Positions 49,601-56,907 of a stretch of 64,000 bases of DNA are shown here, in pieces; the stretch's first letter is position 1, and each line of letters begins with the position of its first letter. This DNA is from Vicinamibacterales bacterium. Lineage in GTDB: Bacteria; Acidobacteriota; Vicinamibacteria; Vicinamibacterales; SCN-69-37. The position numbers and the translations under genes were made by a program. The notes beneath the pieces are model-generated. The model was given only the letters and a program-made list of their open reading frames with translations. It ran no database searches and was not told the DNA's origin. The stretch spans positions 193,935 through 257,934 of the forward strand of contig JAURFE010000004.1 in NCBI GenBank assembly GCA_030827135.1, written 5' to 3'.

Positions 49601-49839
49601 CGTGGGGTCCCTGGGTCCTGCGGTCCCGCAGTGCGGATTGTCAGCTCGGCGCCGACGATAGCTTTGAGACCGGCGGTTTTGGCGGCGCGATAAAACTGCG
49701 GGGCGCCGTAGACGCCGTCGCGATCGAGTAACGCCAGCGCCGGATAGCCAAGATGAGCAGCGCGGGCAATCAGCGTCTCAGGCAGCGAGGCGCCGGCCAG
49801 GAAAGAAAATGCAGAGGCGGTGTGAAGTTCGAAATACAC
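46687..49839 (-). CDS. dnaE2: error-prone DNA polymerase III alpha subunit (DnaE2/ImuC)
   Basis: The GTG start at 49839 ([18 protein letters not shown]) opens the PHP domain. The 1050-residue protein has the C-family palm with [16 protein letters not shown] and the OB-fold region ([28 protein letters not shown]). Its size matches DnaE2 rather than replicative DnaE. It acts in SOS mutagenesis with ImuA and ImuB encoded next. The start has no clear Shine-Dalgarno site. The heptamer-like DNA at 49588-49601 lies inside the PHP domain coding region. Confidence 0.95.
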   Translation of the reverse strand: [1050 protein letters not shown]

Positions 49840-49849
49840 GGCCGTAGTG

Positions 49850-49900
49850 CTCGAGTGCTCTTGTGCTCGTGTGCACCTGAGCACCGGAGCACTGGTGCAC
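49850..49900. repeat. GTGCTC/GAGCAC-rich repeat between imuB and dnaE2
   Basis: The 63 bases between imuB and dnaE2 are made of repeated GTGCTC, GAGCAC and GTGCAC words. GTGCACC (49871-49877) and GGTGCAC (49894-49900) form a 7-base perfect stem. It starts directly after the imuB stop (49903-49905). Confidence 0.6.
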
Positions 49901-49902
49901 CG

Positions 49903-51261
49903 CTAGTCCACTTCCCCTTCGATTTCCCAACGGTCGGTCTGGCGATTGCGGGCGAGGCGGTAGACGACACCGGTATCGAGCGCGACGTCCCACTCGTCGC
50001 GATCCCAGGTCTGACCGTCCGACGACCACCAGTGCCCCGATGTGCGCCAGGGACCGGCCGCGGTGGTCACGGCCGCGCCTCTCGACTCGCGGTACGCTGT
50101 GCGCTCGCTCACCGCCACTTCGACGGGTCTGCCTCTTTCCACACGTACACGGACGGCAGGGGCGGGACGCAACCGGCGTATCGAGGTTCCTGGTTCCTGG
50201 TTCCTGGTTCCTGGTGCCATTCCAGGTGCGGGGTTCCTGGTTCCCAGTGCGGGGTTCTTGATGTTGAGCAAAAACGGTTTCATCGACGAGATGCGCGGGT
50301 TGTGCGTGTCGACGACAACCGGGGCGCCGACGCGGGTGTCGCCGACCAGCGCTGAGAGACGCGCGAGGAGTGTGGAGAGGTCCTCGGGCGTCGGCACCGT
50401 AAAGGCGAGGAGTGAGCCCTGTGTAATGCGGCCTGGCGTGACGCCGCATTCGACTTCAACCACATCAATGCCGGCCGGTGCCGGATGGGATTCGAGATCG
50501 AGCAGGATGAGCGTGCGCAGCGTTTTGCTGTCACGCATGGGTGACGGCAACGTCAGCGTGCGCTCGTGGGTTGCCTTGTTCACCAGTTGCAACCGTGTGG
50601 TGATGGTCACCGCGCCGCGATCAGCACGAGCGAGCGATGCGGACAACCCATCACACAACCGCGCCAGCACAAACGACAAAGGCTCGAGGCCGTCGACCGG
50701 CCACTCCAGTTCCATGCGTTCCACAAATCGCGGCGTTTCACCTGCCGGCACAAGCGGCGCCTCATCCTCACCACAGGCGGCCTGATGCAGACGCTGCCCC
50801 ACCCGGCCCGTACGCGTCAGCACATCCGCACGCGGCAACCGCGCAAGATCCCCAAGAGTCGCCAATCCCCAACGTTCGAAGATGGCGAGCGTATCCGCAG
50901 TGCGCTGTCCGGACAGCTCCGGCAATGACCGCAACACCGACAGCGGCAACCGCTCCAGCCGTCGGGCTTCCTCGCCGGCCGGCACAATCGTGGTGTCCGG
51001 GCGCGCATGCGCCAGCAACCACGCCGCAGTTTTTGATCCGGCGATGGCCACGCGAACGCCGACTTCCCGCTCCCAGGCCATCCGTCGCATTTCCTCCGCA
51101 ATCACCGCCGGCATGCCGATCACCCGCGTCAATCCCGTCGCATCACACACCGCCACATCGTCGCCATGCGGCTCCACACGCGGCGAACAGGCGCGCGCCA
51201 CCGCCTCGAGCACTCCTGGGCGCGACGGACTTAAAGAGTCGCGGACAAGGCAAACAAACAT
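49903..51261 (-). CDS. imuB: ImuB, Y-family polymerase-like protein (non-catalytic)
   Basis: The 452-residue protein shares the Y-family fold (thumb/HhH LPELSGQRTADTLAIFERWGLATLGDLARL) but the N-terminus (MFVCLVRDSLS) lacks the DxxxxE-type metal carboxylates. That is known for ImuB, which acts as an adaptor tethering DnaE2 to the clamp. Residues about 334-359 are encoded by a heptanucleotide array and read GTRNPAP..GTRNQEPGT. The start overlaps the imuA end by 31 bases. Confidence 0.93.
   Translation of the reverse strand: MFVCLVRDSLSPSRPGVLEAVARACSPRVEPHGDDVAVCDATGLTRVIGMPAVIAEEMRRMAWEREVGVRVAIAGSKTAAWLLAHARPDTTIVPAGEEARRLERLPLSVLRSLPELSGQRTADTLAIFERWGLATLGDLARLPRADVLTRTGRVGQRLHQAACGEDEAPLVPAGETPRFVERMELEWPVDGLEPLSFVLARLCDGLSASLARADRGAVTITTRLQLVNKATHERTLTLPSPMRDSKTLRTLILLDLESHPAPAGIDVVEVECGVTPGRITQGSLLAFTVPTPEDLSTLLARLSALVGDTRVGAPVVVDTHNPRISSMKPFLLNIKNPALGTRNPAPGMAPGTRNQEPGTSIRRLRPAPAVRVRVERGRPVEVAVSERTAYRESRGAAVTTAAGPWRTSGHWWSSDGQTWDRDEWDVALDTGVVYRLARNRQTDRWEIEGEVD
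50185..50259. repeat. heptamer tandem array GGTTCCT within imuB
   Basis: Four perfect GGTTCCT units run from 50185 to 50212, and degenerate units continue to 50259 (GGTTCCT 50232, GGTTCCC 50239, GGTTCTT 50253). The array keeps the reading frame because three heptamers equal seven codons. Confidence 0.85.
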
Positions 51262-51983
51262 GGCGCCTCCTCCTGTCGATGTGCGCGCACCCGGCGAATC
51301 CGGTGCGACGCTTCAGGCGTGACGGCCAGTCCGGCCAGACGACGGCTTTGCGCGCTGCGTCCGGCCCATTCACTGCGAGCCCGCAGCGTCAGCGACACGC
51401 CGCCGGCACTGCGCCCGAGCGGTTGCGCGCCAATAAGCAGCCCCACCGTGTCGCGCCCCTCCAACACATGGCCCAGCCGAAACCAGGTGGCCGCCGGCAA
51501 TGACTGCAGATGGCGCACCGGCACATCAGCGACATCCATGGCCACCACCGCGATGCCCCCGGCGCGCGCGATCAAATCAAACGCGCGCAAGCCACGCTGC
51601 ACGGCCAGATCCCCAACCGTGCGTTGCGCCGGACTCCACGACACATTCGGGCCACGCACCCACAACACCCGATCGAGATCCATCCCGGCCGCGGCTGCCG
51701 ACGCCGGATCAAATCGATCCGCAACGTCCACCCACGCCACCACGCCGCCCTGGCGGGTCACCGCCGCCATCGTGGCCATCACCACCGACGTGCGGCCCGA
51801 CGACGCCGGGCCGACGACTTCGGAGAGATGCCCCTTCGGCCAGCCACCGGCCAGATGGTCATCCAGCACAGCCACACCGGTTTTTGTGCATGGACGGCCC
51901 GACTCGAACGGCCTGGTCACAGTACCTGCAAGCTGTTTTGAATCAAGCAGTTGCGTGAGATGGGACAACGCGGCTGATGCCAT
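51231..51983 (-). CDS. imuA: ImuA, RecA-like SOS mutagenesis protein
   Basis: This 250-residue RecA-like protein has a Walker A GPASSGRTS and a Walker B-like AWVDVADRFDP, and matches ImuA in placement directly upstream of imuB. ImuA supports the DnaE2 mutasome, possibly by controlling ImuB. The ATG at 51983 follows a palindromic operator-like region. It is the first gene of imuA-imuB-dnaE2. Confidence 0.92.
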   Translation of the reverse strand: MASAALSHLTQLLDSKQLAGTVTRPFESGRPCTKTGVAVLDDHLAGGWPKGHLSEVVGPASSGRTSVVMATMAAVTRQGGVVAWVDVADRFDPASAAAAGMDLDRVLWVRGPNVSWSPAQRTVGDLAVQRGLRAFDLIARAGGIAVVAMDVADVPVRHLQSLPAATWFRLGHVLEGRDTVGLLIGAQPLGRSAGGVSLTLRARSEWAGRSAQSRRLAGLAVTPEASHRIRRVRAHRQEEAPCLFALSATL

Positions 51984-52044
51984 ATTTTCGCTCTACTTTC
52001 GCCTTATGAAGCGAAGTATGGCACGAACAACCAAAGGCGATCAA
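51981..52044 (-). promoter_or_regulatory. imuA promoter with palindromic TTCGC/GCGAA operator
   Basis: On the minus strand TTGATC (52039-52044) and CATACT (52015-52020) form a -35/-10 pair with 18-base spacing. Overlapping and following is an 18-base imperfect palindrome TTCGCCTTATGAAGCGAA (51998-52015). A third TTCGC is at 51987-51991, 11 bases from the second. The outer arms CATA.TTCGC (51981) and GCGAAGTATG (52011) are also inverted. A LexA-type repressor site is likely; its identity is not established. Confidence 0.55.
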
Positions 52045-52055
52045 GTGGCGAAAAC

Positions 52056-53015
52056 TCAGCGCGTCACGCACCCCAGCGCCGCGATGCCGTCGACACCGTC
52101 GTGGGCGTCGAGGTCGCGGGCGGCTTCGATGGTGCGGTCAGTTGAGATGAGTTGGAGCCCGGCTCTGGCAAACTCGGCGTACCGGTCGCGGCCGTCGCGG
52201 GCGAAGCGGCCGTCCCAAGATCGACCGGGGTTGCCGAGCGTGCCAAACATTGCTTCGACCCCACGTGCGGCCAATGCGCGATTGAGGTCGGCATTCACCG
52301 TCTCGATGCCCGTCCAGGCCAGCACACGCGTGAGATTGACGCCACGCTGTTCAAGCGCGTCCAGTTCCGCAATGTCCTCGATCGAGACCGACAACATCAT
52401 CTCCGGTGCGATGCCATGTACCCGCACGGCGGCATCCGTGCTGTACGTAATAAAGATCACGCGCGACATGGCATCCGCAGCCCGGACTTCGGCGACGACG
52501 TCTTCGTAGGACACGCCGCGTTTGACGTCGAGTTCGAGGATGGCCTTCCCGTTCGCCCAGTCCAGCGCCTCACGCAATGTCGGCACCCGCGCGTTGAGCA
52601 CGGCGCCGGTTTCGTCCTCCAATTGGAATGCGCGAACCTCGGCAAGTGTGTGGTCCCGCACCAACCCCGTCCCGGTCGTCGTCCGGTCGAGCGTATCGTC
52701 ATGCATCAGCACGAGCACGTCGTCCCTGGTGCGCGCGATGTCGATTTCCAGGAGCGCCGGCACGATGGACGTGGTGTAGGCAAACCCTTCGATGGAGTTT
52801 TCGGCATATCCGGGCACGGGGCCACCGCGATGGGCAGCGGCGACTGCATGACCACGTTCGCGCAGACAGTCGAAAAGGGCCCCGATATCGGCGGGCGCCA
52901 GCGCCGACGCGGCCCCTTGCGGGCCTCCCGGCGGGACCGGTGTGGACTGGGCCGAACAGGCAGCCAGACTTACCGCGGTGAAGACACTCAGCAGAAATCG
53001 GGTGAGGTGCGTCAC
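52056..53015 (-). CDS. glycerophosphodiester phosphodiesterase lipoprotein
   Basis: The GTG at 53015 starts a lipoprotein signal (VTHLTRFLLSVFTAVSLAACS). The mature protein has the GDPD motifs: AHRGGPVPGYAENSIEGF, EIDIARTRDDVLVLMHDDTLDRTTTGTG and SRVIFITYSTDAAV. It hydrolyses glycerophosphodiesters to glycerol 3-phosphate in the periplasm. 319 residues. The phosphate genes to the right make phosphate scavenging plausible. Confidence 0.87.
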   Translation of the reverse strand: MTHLTRFLLSVFTAVSLAACSAQSTPVPPGGPQGAASALAPADIGALFDCLRERGHAVAAAHRGGPVPGYAENSIEGFAYTTSIVPALLEIDIARTRDDVLVLMHDDTLDRTTTGTGLVRDHTLAEVRAFQLEDETGAVLNARVPTLREALDWANGKAILELDVKRGVSYEDVVAEVRAADAMSRVIFITYSTDAAVRVHGIAPEMMLSVSIEDIAELDALEQRGVNLTRVLAWTGIETVNADLNRALAARGVEAMFGTLGNPGRSWDGRFARDGRDRYAEFARAGLQLISTDRTIEAARDLDAHDGVDGIAALGCVTR

Positions 53016-53041
53016 GGCGGGGATGGTACCATGGCGACGTC

Positions 53042-54328
53042 TTGTCCACGTCCGACACGTCATCAGGACCCCCACCCGCCGAAGCCCCGCGCAGCTGGAC
53101 CGGTCGTGTCGCTGGTGCCCTCACCCACCGCGACTTCCGCATCGTCTGGCTGGCCGCGCTGGGATCGACCATCGGCACATGGATGCAGAAGTTCGCGCAG
53201 AGCTGGCTGGTTCTGGACCTCACCGACTCCAATTTTTATCTCGGCCTGGACGACTTCCTCTCGCAGTTGCCGATTCTGCTGTTCATGTTGATCGGCGGTG
53301 TCGTGGCCGACCGGTATGACCGGCGAAAGCTGCTGACCTGGTCGCAGTACGTGCAGGCGTTCACCGCGTTTGTGCTGGCCGCACTGGTCTTCTTTGACGT
53401 GGTCACGATCTGGCACGTCCTGGCACTCTCCTTTATCTCCGGTCTGGGCCAGGCCTTTGGCGGTCCGGCCTATCAGTCGCTGCTGCCGTCGCTGGTGCCC
53501 CGCCGGGATCTGCCGAACGCGATCGCCCTCAACTCAACACAATTCAACCTCTCGCGGATCCTCGGCCCGCTGGGCGGCACGGCGATTCTGGTGTCTGTGG
53601 GCATGGCCGCGTGTTTTTTCCTCAACGGCCTCTCGTTTTTTCTGGTGGTCGTCGCGCTGCTGATGATCAAGGCGCCGGTGCCGCTGCCCCAGACGGGGCC
53701 ACGTCGCGACATCATGACGGACCTGCGTCAGGGACTTTCGTACGTGCGGCACCAGCGGCTGATGCTGACCCTCATCGTGCTGGTCGTCATCAGCATGGCC
53801 CTGGCCATGCCCCTCGTCACGTTTCTGCCGTCGTTTGCGAAGACGGTGATGGCAGACGCGGGCGGCACCCCGGAAACGCGCCTCTCATTTTTGATGGTGT
53901 GCCAGGGCCTGGGAGCCATCACGGGCGCGCTGCTGATCGGGTCAGCCGGCGGCCGGTTCAAACACATGGGCCGCATCCTGCTCGGTGTGCAGTTTGCGAT
54001 TGGCCTGATCATCATGGCGTTCGGCTGGTTCACCACGCCACTAATGAGTTACATCCTCATCTTCTTCGGCGGCATCGCGTTCATGATGCTGTTCTCGATG
54101 AGTTTTTCGATCGTGCAGCTGGCCGTGCCCGAAGAACTGCGCGGACGCGTTGTCAGTATCTACATGGTGGCCGTGCGCGGCGGCGGTCCGATCGGCGCGC
54201 TGATCGCCGGCTACTTCGCCGACATCTACTCCGCGCCGGCGGTGATGATCTTCAACGGCGCGCTGCTCTCGCTCATCACGCTCGGTGTCATCGCGTCGGG
54301 CAAGGGATCCAGTCTGAAGACTATCTAG
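53042..54328 (+). CDS. MFS transporter (EntS-like)
   Basis: The 428-residue protein has 12 hydrophobic segments and the motif GGVVADRYDRRKLL between helices 2 and 3, as in EntS/MFS_3 exporters. The start is TTG at 53042; no better start is seen. The gene ends with TAG that is followed by the repeat region 54329-54454. Substrate is unknown (small-molecule or siderophore export). Confidence 0.87.
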   Translation: MSTSDTSSGPPPAEAPRSWTGRVAGALTHRDFRIVWLAALGSTIGTWMQKFAQSWLVLDLTDSNFYLGLDDFLSQLPILLFMLIGGVVADRYDRRKLLTWSQYVQAFTAFVLAALVFFDVVTIWHVLALSFISGLGQAFGGPAYQSLLPSLVPRRDLPNAIALNSTQFNLSRILGPLGGTAILVSVGMAACFFLNGLSFFLVVVALLMIKAPVPLPQTGPRRDIMTDLRQGLSYVRHQRLMLTLIVLVVISMALAMPLVTFLPSFAKTVMADAGGTPETRLSFLMVCQGLGAITGALLIGSAGGRFKHMGRILLGVQFAIGLIIMAFGWFTTPLMSYILIFFGGIAFMMLFSMSFSIVQLAVPEELRGRVVSIYMVAVRGGGPIGALIAGYFADIYSAPAVMIFNGALLSLITLGVIASGKGSSLKTI

Positions 54329-54454
54329 GGGACGCAGGACCCGCTGGGGTTGAGCGCGACGCTCGTAGGGCGCGCTGGGGTTGAGCGCGCCAGTCACGGC
54401 CAGGCACGCTGCAACCCAGCGTGCCCTACGTACCCAGCGCGCCCTGCGCACGGA
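54329..54454. repeat. cluster of gene-end hairpin repeats between convergent genes
   Basis: Copy B (54365-54395) has GGCGCGCT (54369-54376), loop GGGGTTG, AGCGCGCC (54384-54391): a perfect 8-base stem. Copy C (54403-54425, minus strand) has GGCACGCT/AGCGTGCC with loop GGGTTGC, where a compensated base pair is present. A degenerate copy (CGCT-GGGGTTG-AGCG) is at 54342-54356 and a partial one at 54431-54446. The TAG of the MFS gene lies at the first. Confidence 0.85.
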
Positions 54455-55432
54455 TTAGTAGCCCCGAGCGAGATTCACCACGTTCTCGAGCGGTGCTCCT
54501 GCTTCAAAGCGCGCCCAGTTCTCAAGGAAGCAGTCGATGGCTGGTGTCCAGTAGTCGCCGTCACACGCGCCGGTATGCGGGGTGATGATCGTGCGCGGCG
54601 TGGACCAGAGCGGGCTCGCGTCCGGGAGCGGTTCGGTCGCAAACACGTCGAGCCCGGCGCCGCCGATGCGCCCGGCGAGCAGGGCCTCAGCCAATGCGCC
54701 CTCGTCGATCAGTGACCCGCGCGCCACGTTCACGACCAACGCGGTGGGCTTCAGCAAGGCGAGTGCCTCGGCGTCGAGCACCTGCCCCGTCTCTGCGGTG
54801 TGCGGCAGCGCCAGGACGACATGGTCCACCTGCGGCAACCAGTCACGCACCGCAGACAGCGGCACCACGCGATCAACGCCGGGCGGCGGCGGCAGCGTGA
54901 CATCACGCCGAACGCCGATCACGCGCATGCCCATCCCACTGGCATAACGGGCCACATGGGTGCCGATGCCACCCAGGCCCACGACCAGCACCGTCGTCGC
55001 GCTCAGGCGCGGCACCGGAATGGCGGCCAGAGCCTCCTGGGCCCACTCCCGCGCGCGCCGCCGTGTATCGGCAGCCGGGAATTGCCGCCGGAGGCCAAGC
55101 AGCAGTGCCATCGCGTGCTCAGCGAGAATCTCAGCATGTACACCGCGGACGTTTGTGACGGGAATGCCCCGAGCCGCCAAATCGGCGAGCGGCAGCCACC
55201 CAATCCCAACCGCCGTTGAGTGCACCCATCGCAACCGAGTGGCCGCGGCGAGCGTGGCCGCCTGCATCCGCGGCGCCAACGCCACGTCCGCATCCACGAT
55301 GGCCGCCCGACAGTCGGCATAGTCGCGAACATCCACGATGTCGACCTGCGGCAACGCCCGACGAATCCGCTCCACCTGCGCCACAGGGAGCGACCACATC
55401 GGGAGATCGTGGACGTGGACGACAAGCTTCAT
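54455..55432 (-). CDS. D-isomer 2-hydroxyacid dehydrogenase
   Basis: The 325-residue protein has the nucleotide-binding VLVVGLGGIGTHVARYASGMGMRV and the catalytic residues Arg (NVARGSLIDEG), Glu (GLDVFATEPLP) and His (IITPHTGA). The family includes phosphoglycerate, glyoxylate and D-lactate dehydrogenases; the substrate is not resolved. The ATG at 55432 follows AGGGGG with very short spacing. Confidence 0.88.
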   Translation of the reverse strand: MKLVVHVHDLPMWSLPVAQVERIRRALPQVDIVDVRDYADCRAAIVDADVALAPRMQAATLAAATRLRWVHSTAVGIGWLPLADLAARGIPVTNVRGVHAEILAEHAMALLLGLRRQFPAADTRRRAREWAQEALAAIPVPRLSATTVLVVGLGGIGTHVARYASGMGMRVIGVRRDVTLPPPPGVDRVVPLSAVRDWLPQVDHVVLALPHTAETGQVLDAEALALLKPTALVVNVARGSLIDEGALAEALLAGRIGGAGLDVFATEPLPDASPLWSTPRTIITPHTGACDGDYWTPAIDCFLENWARFEAGAPLENVVNLARGY

Positions 55433-55451
55433 CCCCCTATCATCCACCCAT

Positions 55452-55475
55452 CTGCCCATCTGCCCATCTGCCCAT
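55452..55475 (+). repeat. octamer tandem repeat CTGCCCAT x3
   Basis: Three exact copies of CTGCCCAT run from 55452 to 55475, then GTAG follows. They lie between the divergent dehydrogenase and oxidoreductase genes, 13 bases before the ATG at 55489. They resemble GCCCAGTT at 39549-39572. Confidence 0.8.
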
Positions 55476-55488
55476 GTAGAATGCGCGG

Positions 55489-56874
55489 ATGTCCGACCAC
55501 ACCCCTCGTCGCGGTTTCCTGAAGACGCTCGGTGGCCTCGCGGCTGCCGCAGCTGCCTGGCCGTCGTTCCCGGCCGTACTGGGCGCGCAGTCGTCCTCGC
55601 CCGCGCGGCGAGCCGGCGCACGATATCGCGGCGACTTTGCCGCCCCCAAACTCGACAAGGTACGGGTCGCGCTGATCGGTGTCGGCGCACGCGGCTCCGG
55701 CCACACCACCCAGTTGTCGGCCATCGACGGCACCGAGGTGGTCGGCATCAGCGACCTCTACGAGGACTGGGCGCGTCGAGCCGAGAGTCGTGCGAAGGAA
55801 AAGGGCCATGCGCCCAGGGTGTATTTCGGCGATCCGAACGGCTGGCGCACGATGCTGGCTGAGACGAAGCCGGACGCGGTCTTCATCGCCACGCCATGGG
55901 AATTGCACGCCCCGATGGGCATCGCGGCGATGCGCGGGGGCGCCCATGCCTTCATCGAAATTCCGATTGCCGTCACCCTGCAGGAAATGTGGGACCTGGT
56001 GGACACGTCCGAACAGACGGGCCGCCACTGCATGTTGATGGAAAACGTCTGTTACGGCCGCGAGGAGCTGCTGTATCTGAACATGGTGCGGCGCGGCCTG
56101 CTCGGCGAACTGCTGCACGCCGAGGCGGCCTACATCCACGACCTGCGCGCGCAGATGAAGGAAGTGGACCGGGGGACCGGCTCCTGGCGCACGTACCACT
56201 ACGCGCGCCGCAATGGAAACCTCTACCCCTGCCACGGCCTTGGCCCGGTCGCACAGTACATGAGCCTGGCTCGCGGTGAGGACCAATTCGGCCGTCTCTC
56301 GTCGTTCTCGTCGCCCGGCCGCGGGCGTACGCTGTACGGCAAGGACAACTTCCCCGCCGACCACAAGTGGAACAAGCTCGACTTCAGCCGTGGCGGCGAC
56401 ATGAACACGTCGATCATCAAGACCGTGCACGGCAAGACGATCATGGTCCAGTGGGATGAGACCTCCCCGCGTCCCTACACCCGGCACAACCTCATTCAGG
56501 GCACCAGAGGCACCCTGGCCGGCTTCCCCAACCGCCTCTCCATCGAAGGCGTCAATCGCGCGCACCAGTGGGCCCAGGGAGAGGAATTCGCGAAGATCAC
56601 CGCCGAGTACGAACATCCACTCTGGAAGCGCGCCGGGGAATTGGCCAAGACCATGGGCGGCCACGGCGGCATGGACTTCCTGATGCTCTACCGGATTATC
56701 GAATGCCTGCGCGGCGGACAGCCGCTCGATCAAAACGTCTACGAAGGCTGCGCGTGGTCTGCCGTCGGCCCGCTCTCTGAGAAATCGGTCCGCGAAAACG
56801 GTGCAGCGCAGGACTTTCCCGACTTCACACGAGGCGACTGGAAGACTACAAAGAGTCTTTCAGTGGTCCCGTAG
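55489..56874 (+). CDS. Gfo/Idh/MocA oxidoreductase, GH109-like, Tat-exported
   Basis: The 461-residue protein has a twin-arginine-type signal (TPRRGFLKTLGGLAAAAAAWPSFP), a Rossmann NAD-binding motif (VALIGVGARGSGH), the GH109 signature YPCHGLGPVAQYM and an EKP-like replacement region. GH109 enzymes use NAD for alpha-N-acetylgalactosaminidase chemistry. Many homologues in Acidobacteria are unassigned, so the activity is inference. Confidence 0.88.
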   Translation: MSDHTPRRGFLKTLGGLAAAAAAWPSFPAVLGAQSSSPARRAGARYRGDFAAPKLDKVRVALIGVGARGSGHTTQLSAIDGTEVVGISDLYEDWARRAESRAKEKGHAPRVYFGDPNGWRTMLAETKPDAVFIATPWELHAPMGIAAMRGGAHAFIEIPIAVTLQEMWDLVDTSEQTGRHCMLMENVCYGREELLYLNMVRRGLLGELLHAEAAYIHDLRAQMKEVDRGTGSWRTYHYARRNGNLYPCHGLGPVAQYMSLARGEDQFGRLSSFSSPGRGRTLYGKDNFPADHKWNKLDFSRGGDMNTSIIKTVHGKTIMVQWDETSPRPYTRHNLIQGTRGTLAGFPNRLSIEGVNRAHQWAQGEEFAKITAEYEHPLWKRAGELAKTMGGHGGMDFLMLYRIIECLRGGQPLDQNVYEGCAWSAVGPLSEKSVRENGAAQDFPDFTRGDWKTTKSLSVVP

Positions 56875-56901
56875 GTCCAGGGTCCAGGGTTCGGGTCCTG
56901 G
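56874..56901. repeat. heptamer array GGTCCAG/GGTTCGG before ppk2
   Basis: Units GGTCCAG (56874-56880), GGTCCAG (56881-56887), GGTTCGG and GTCCTGG fill the gap between the GH109-like stop and ppk2. The GH109-like TAG at 56872-56874 shares its last base with the array. Confidence 0.6.
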
Positions 56902-56907
56902 GCAGCC

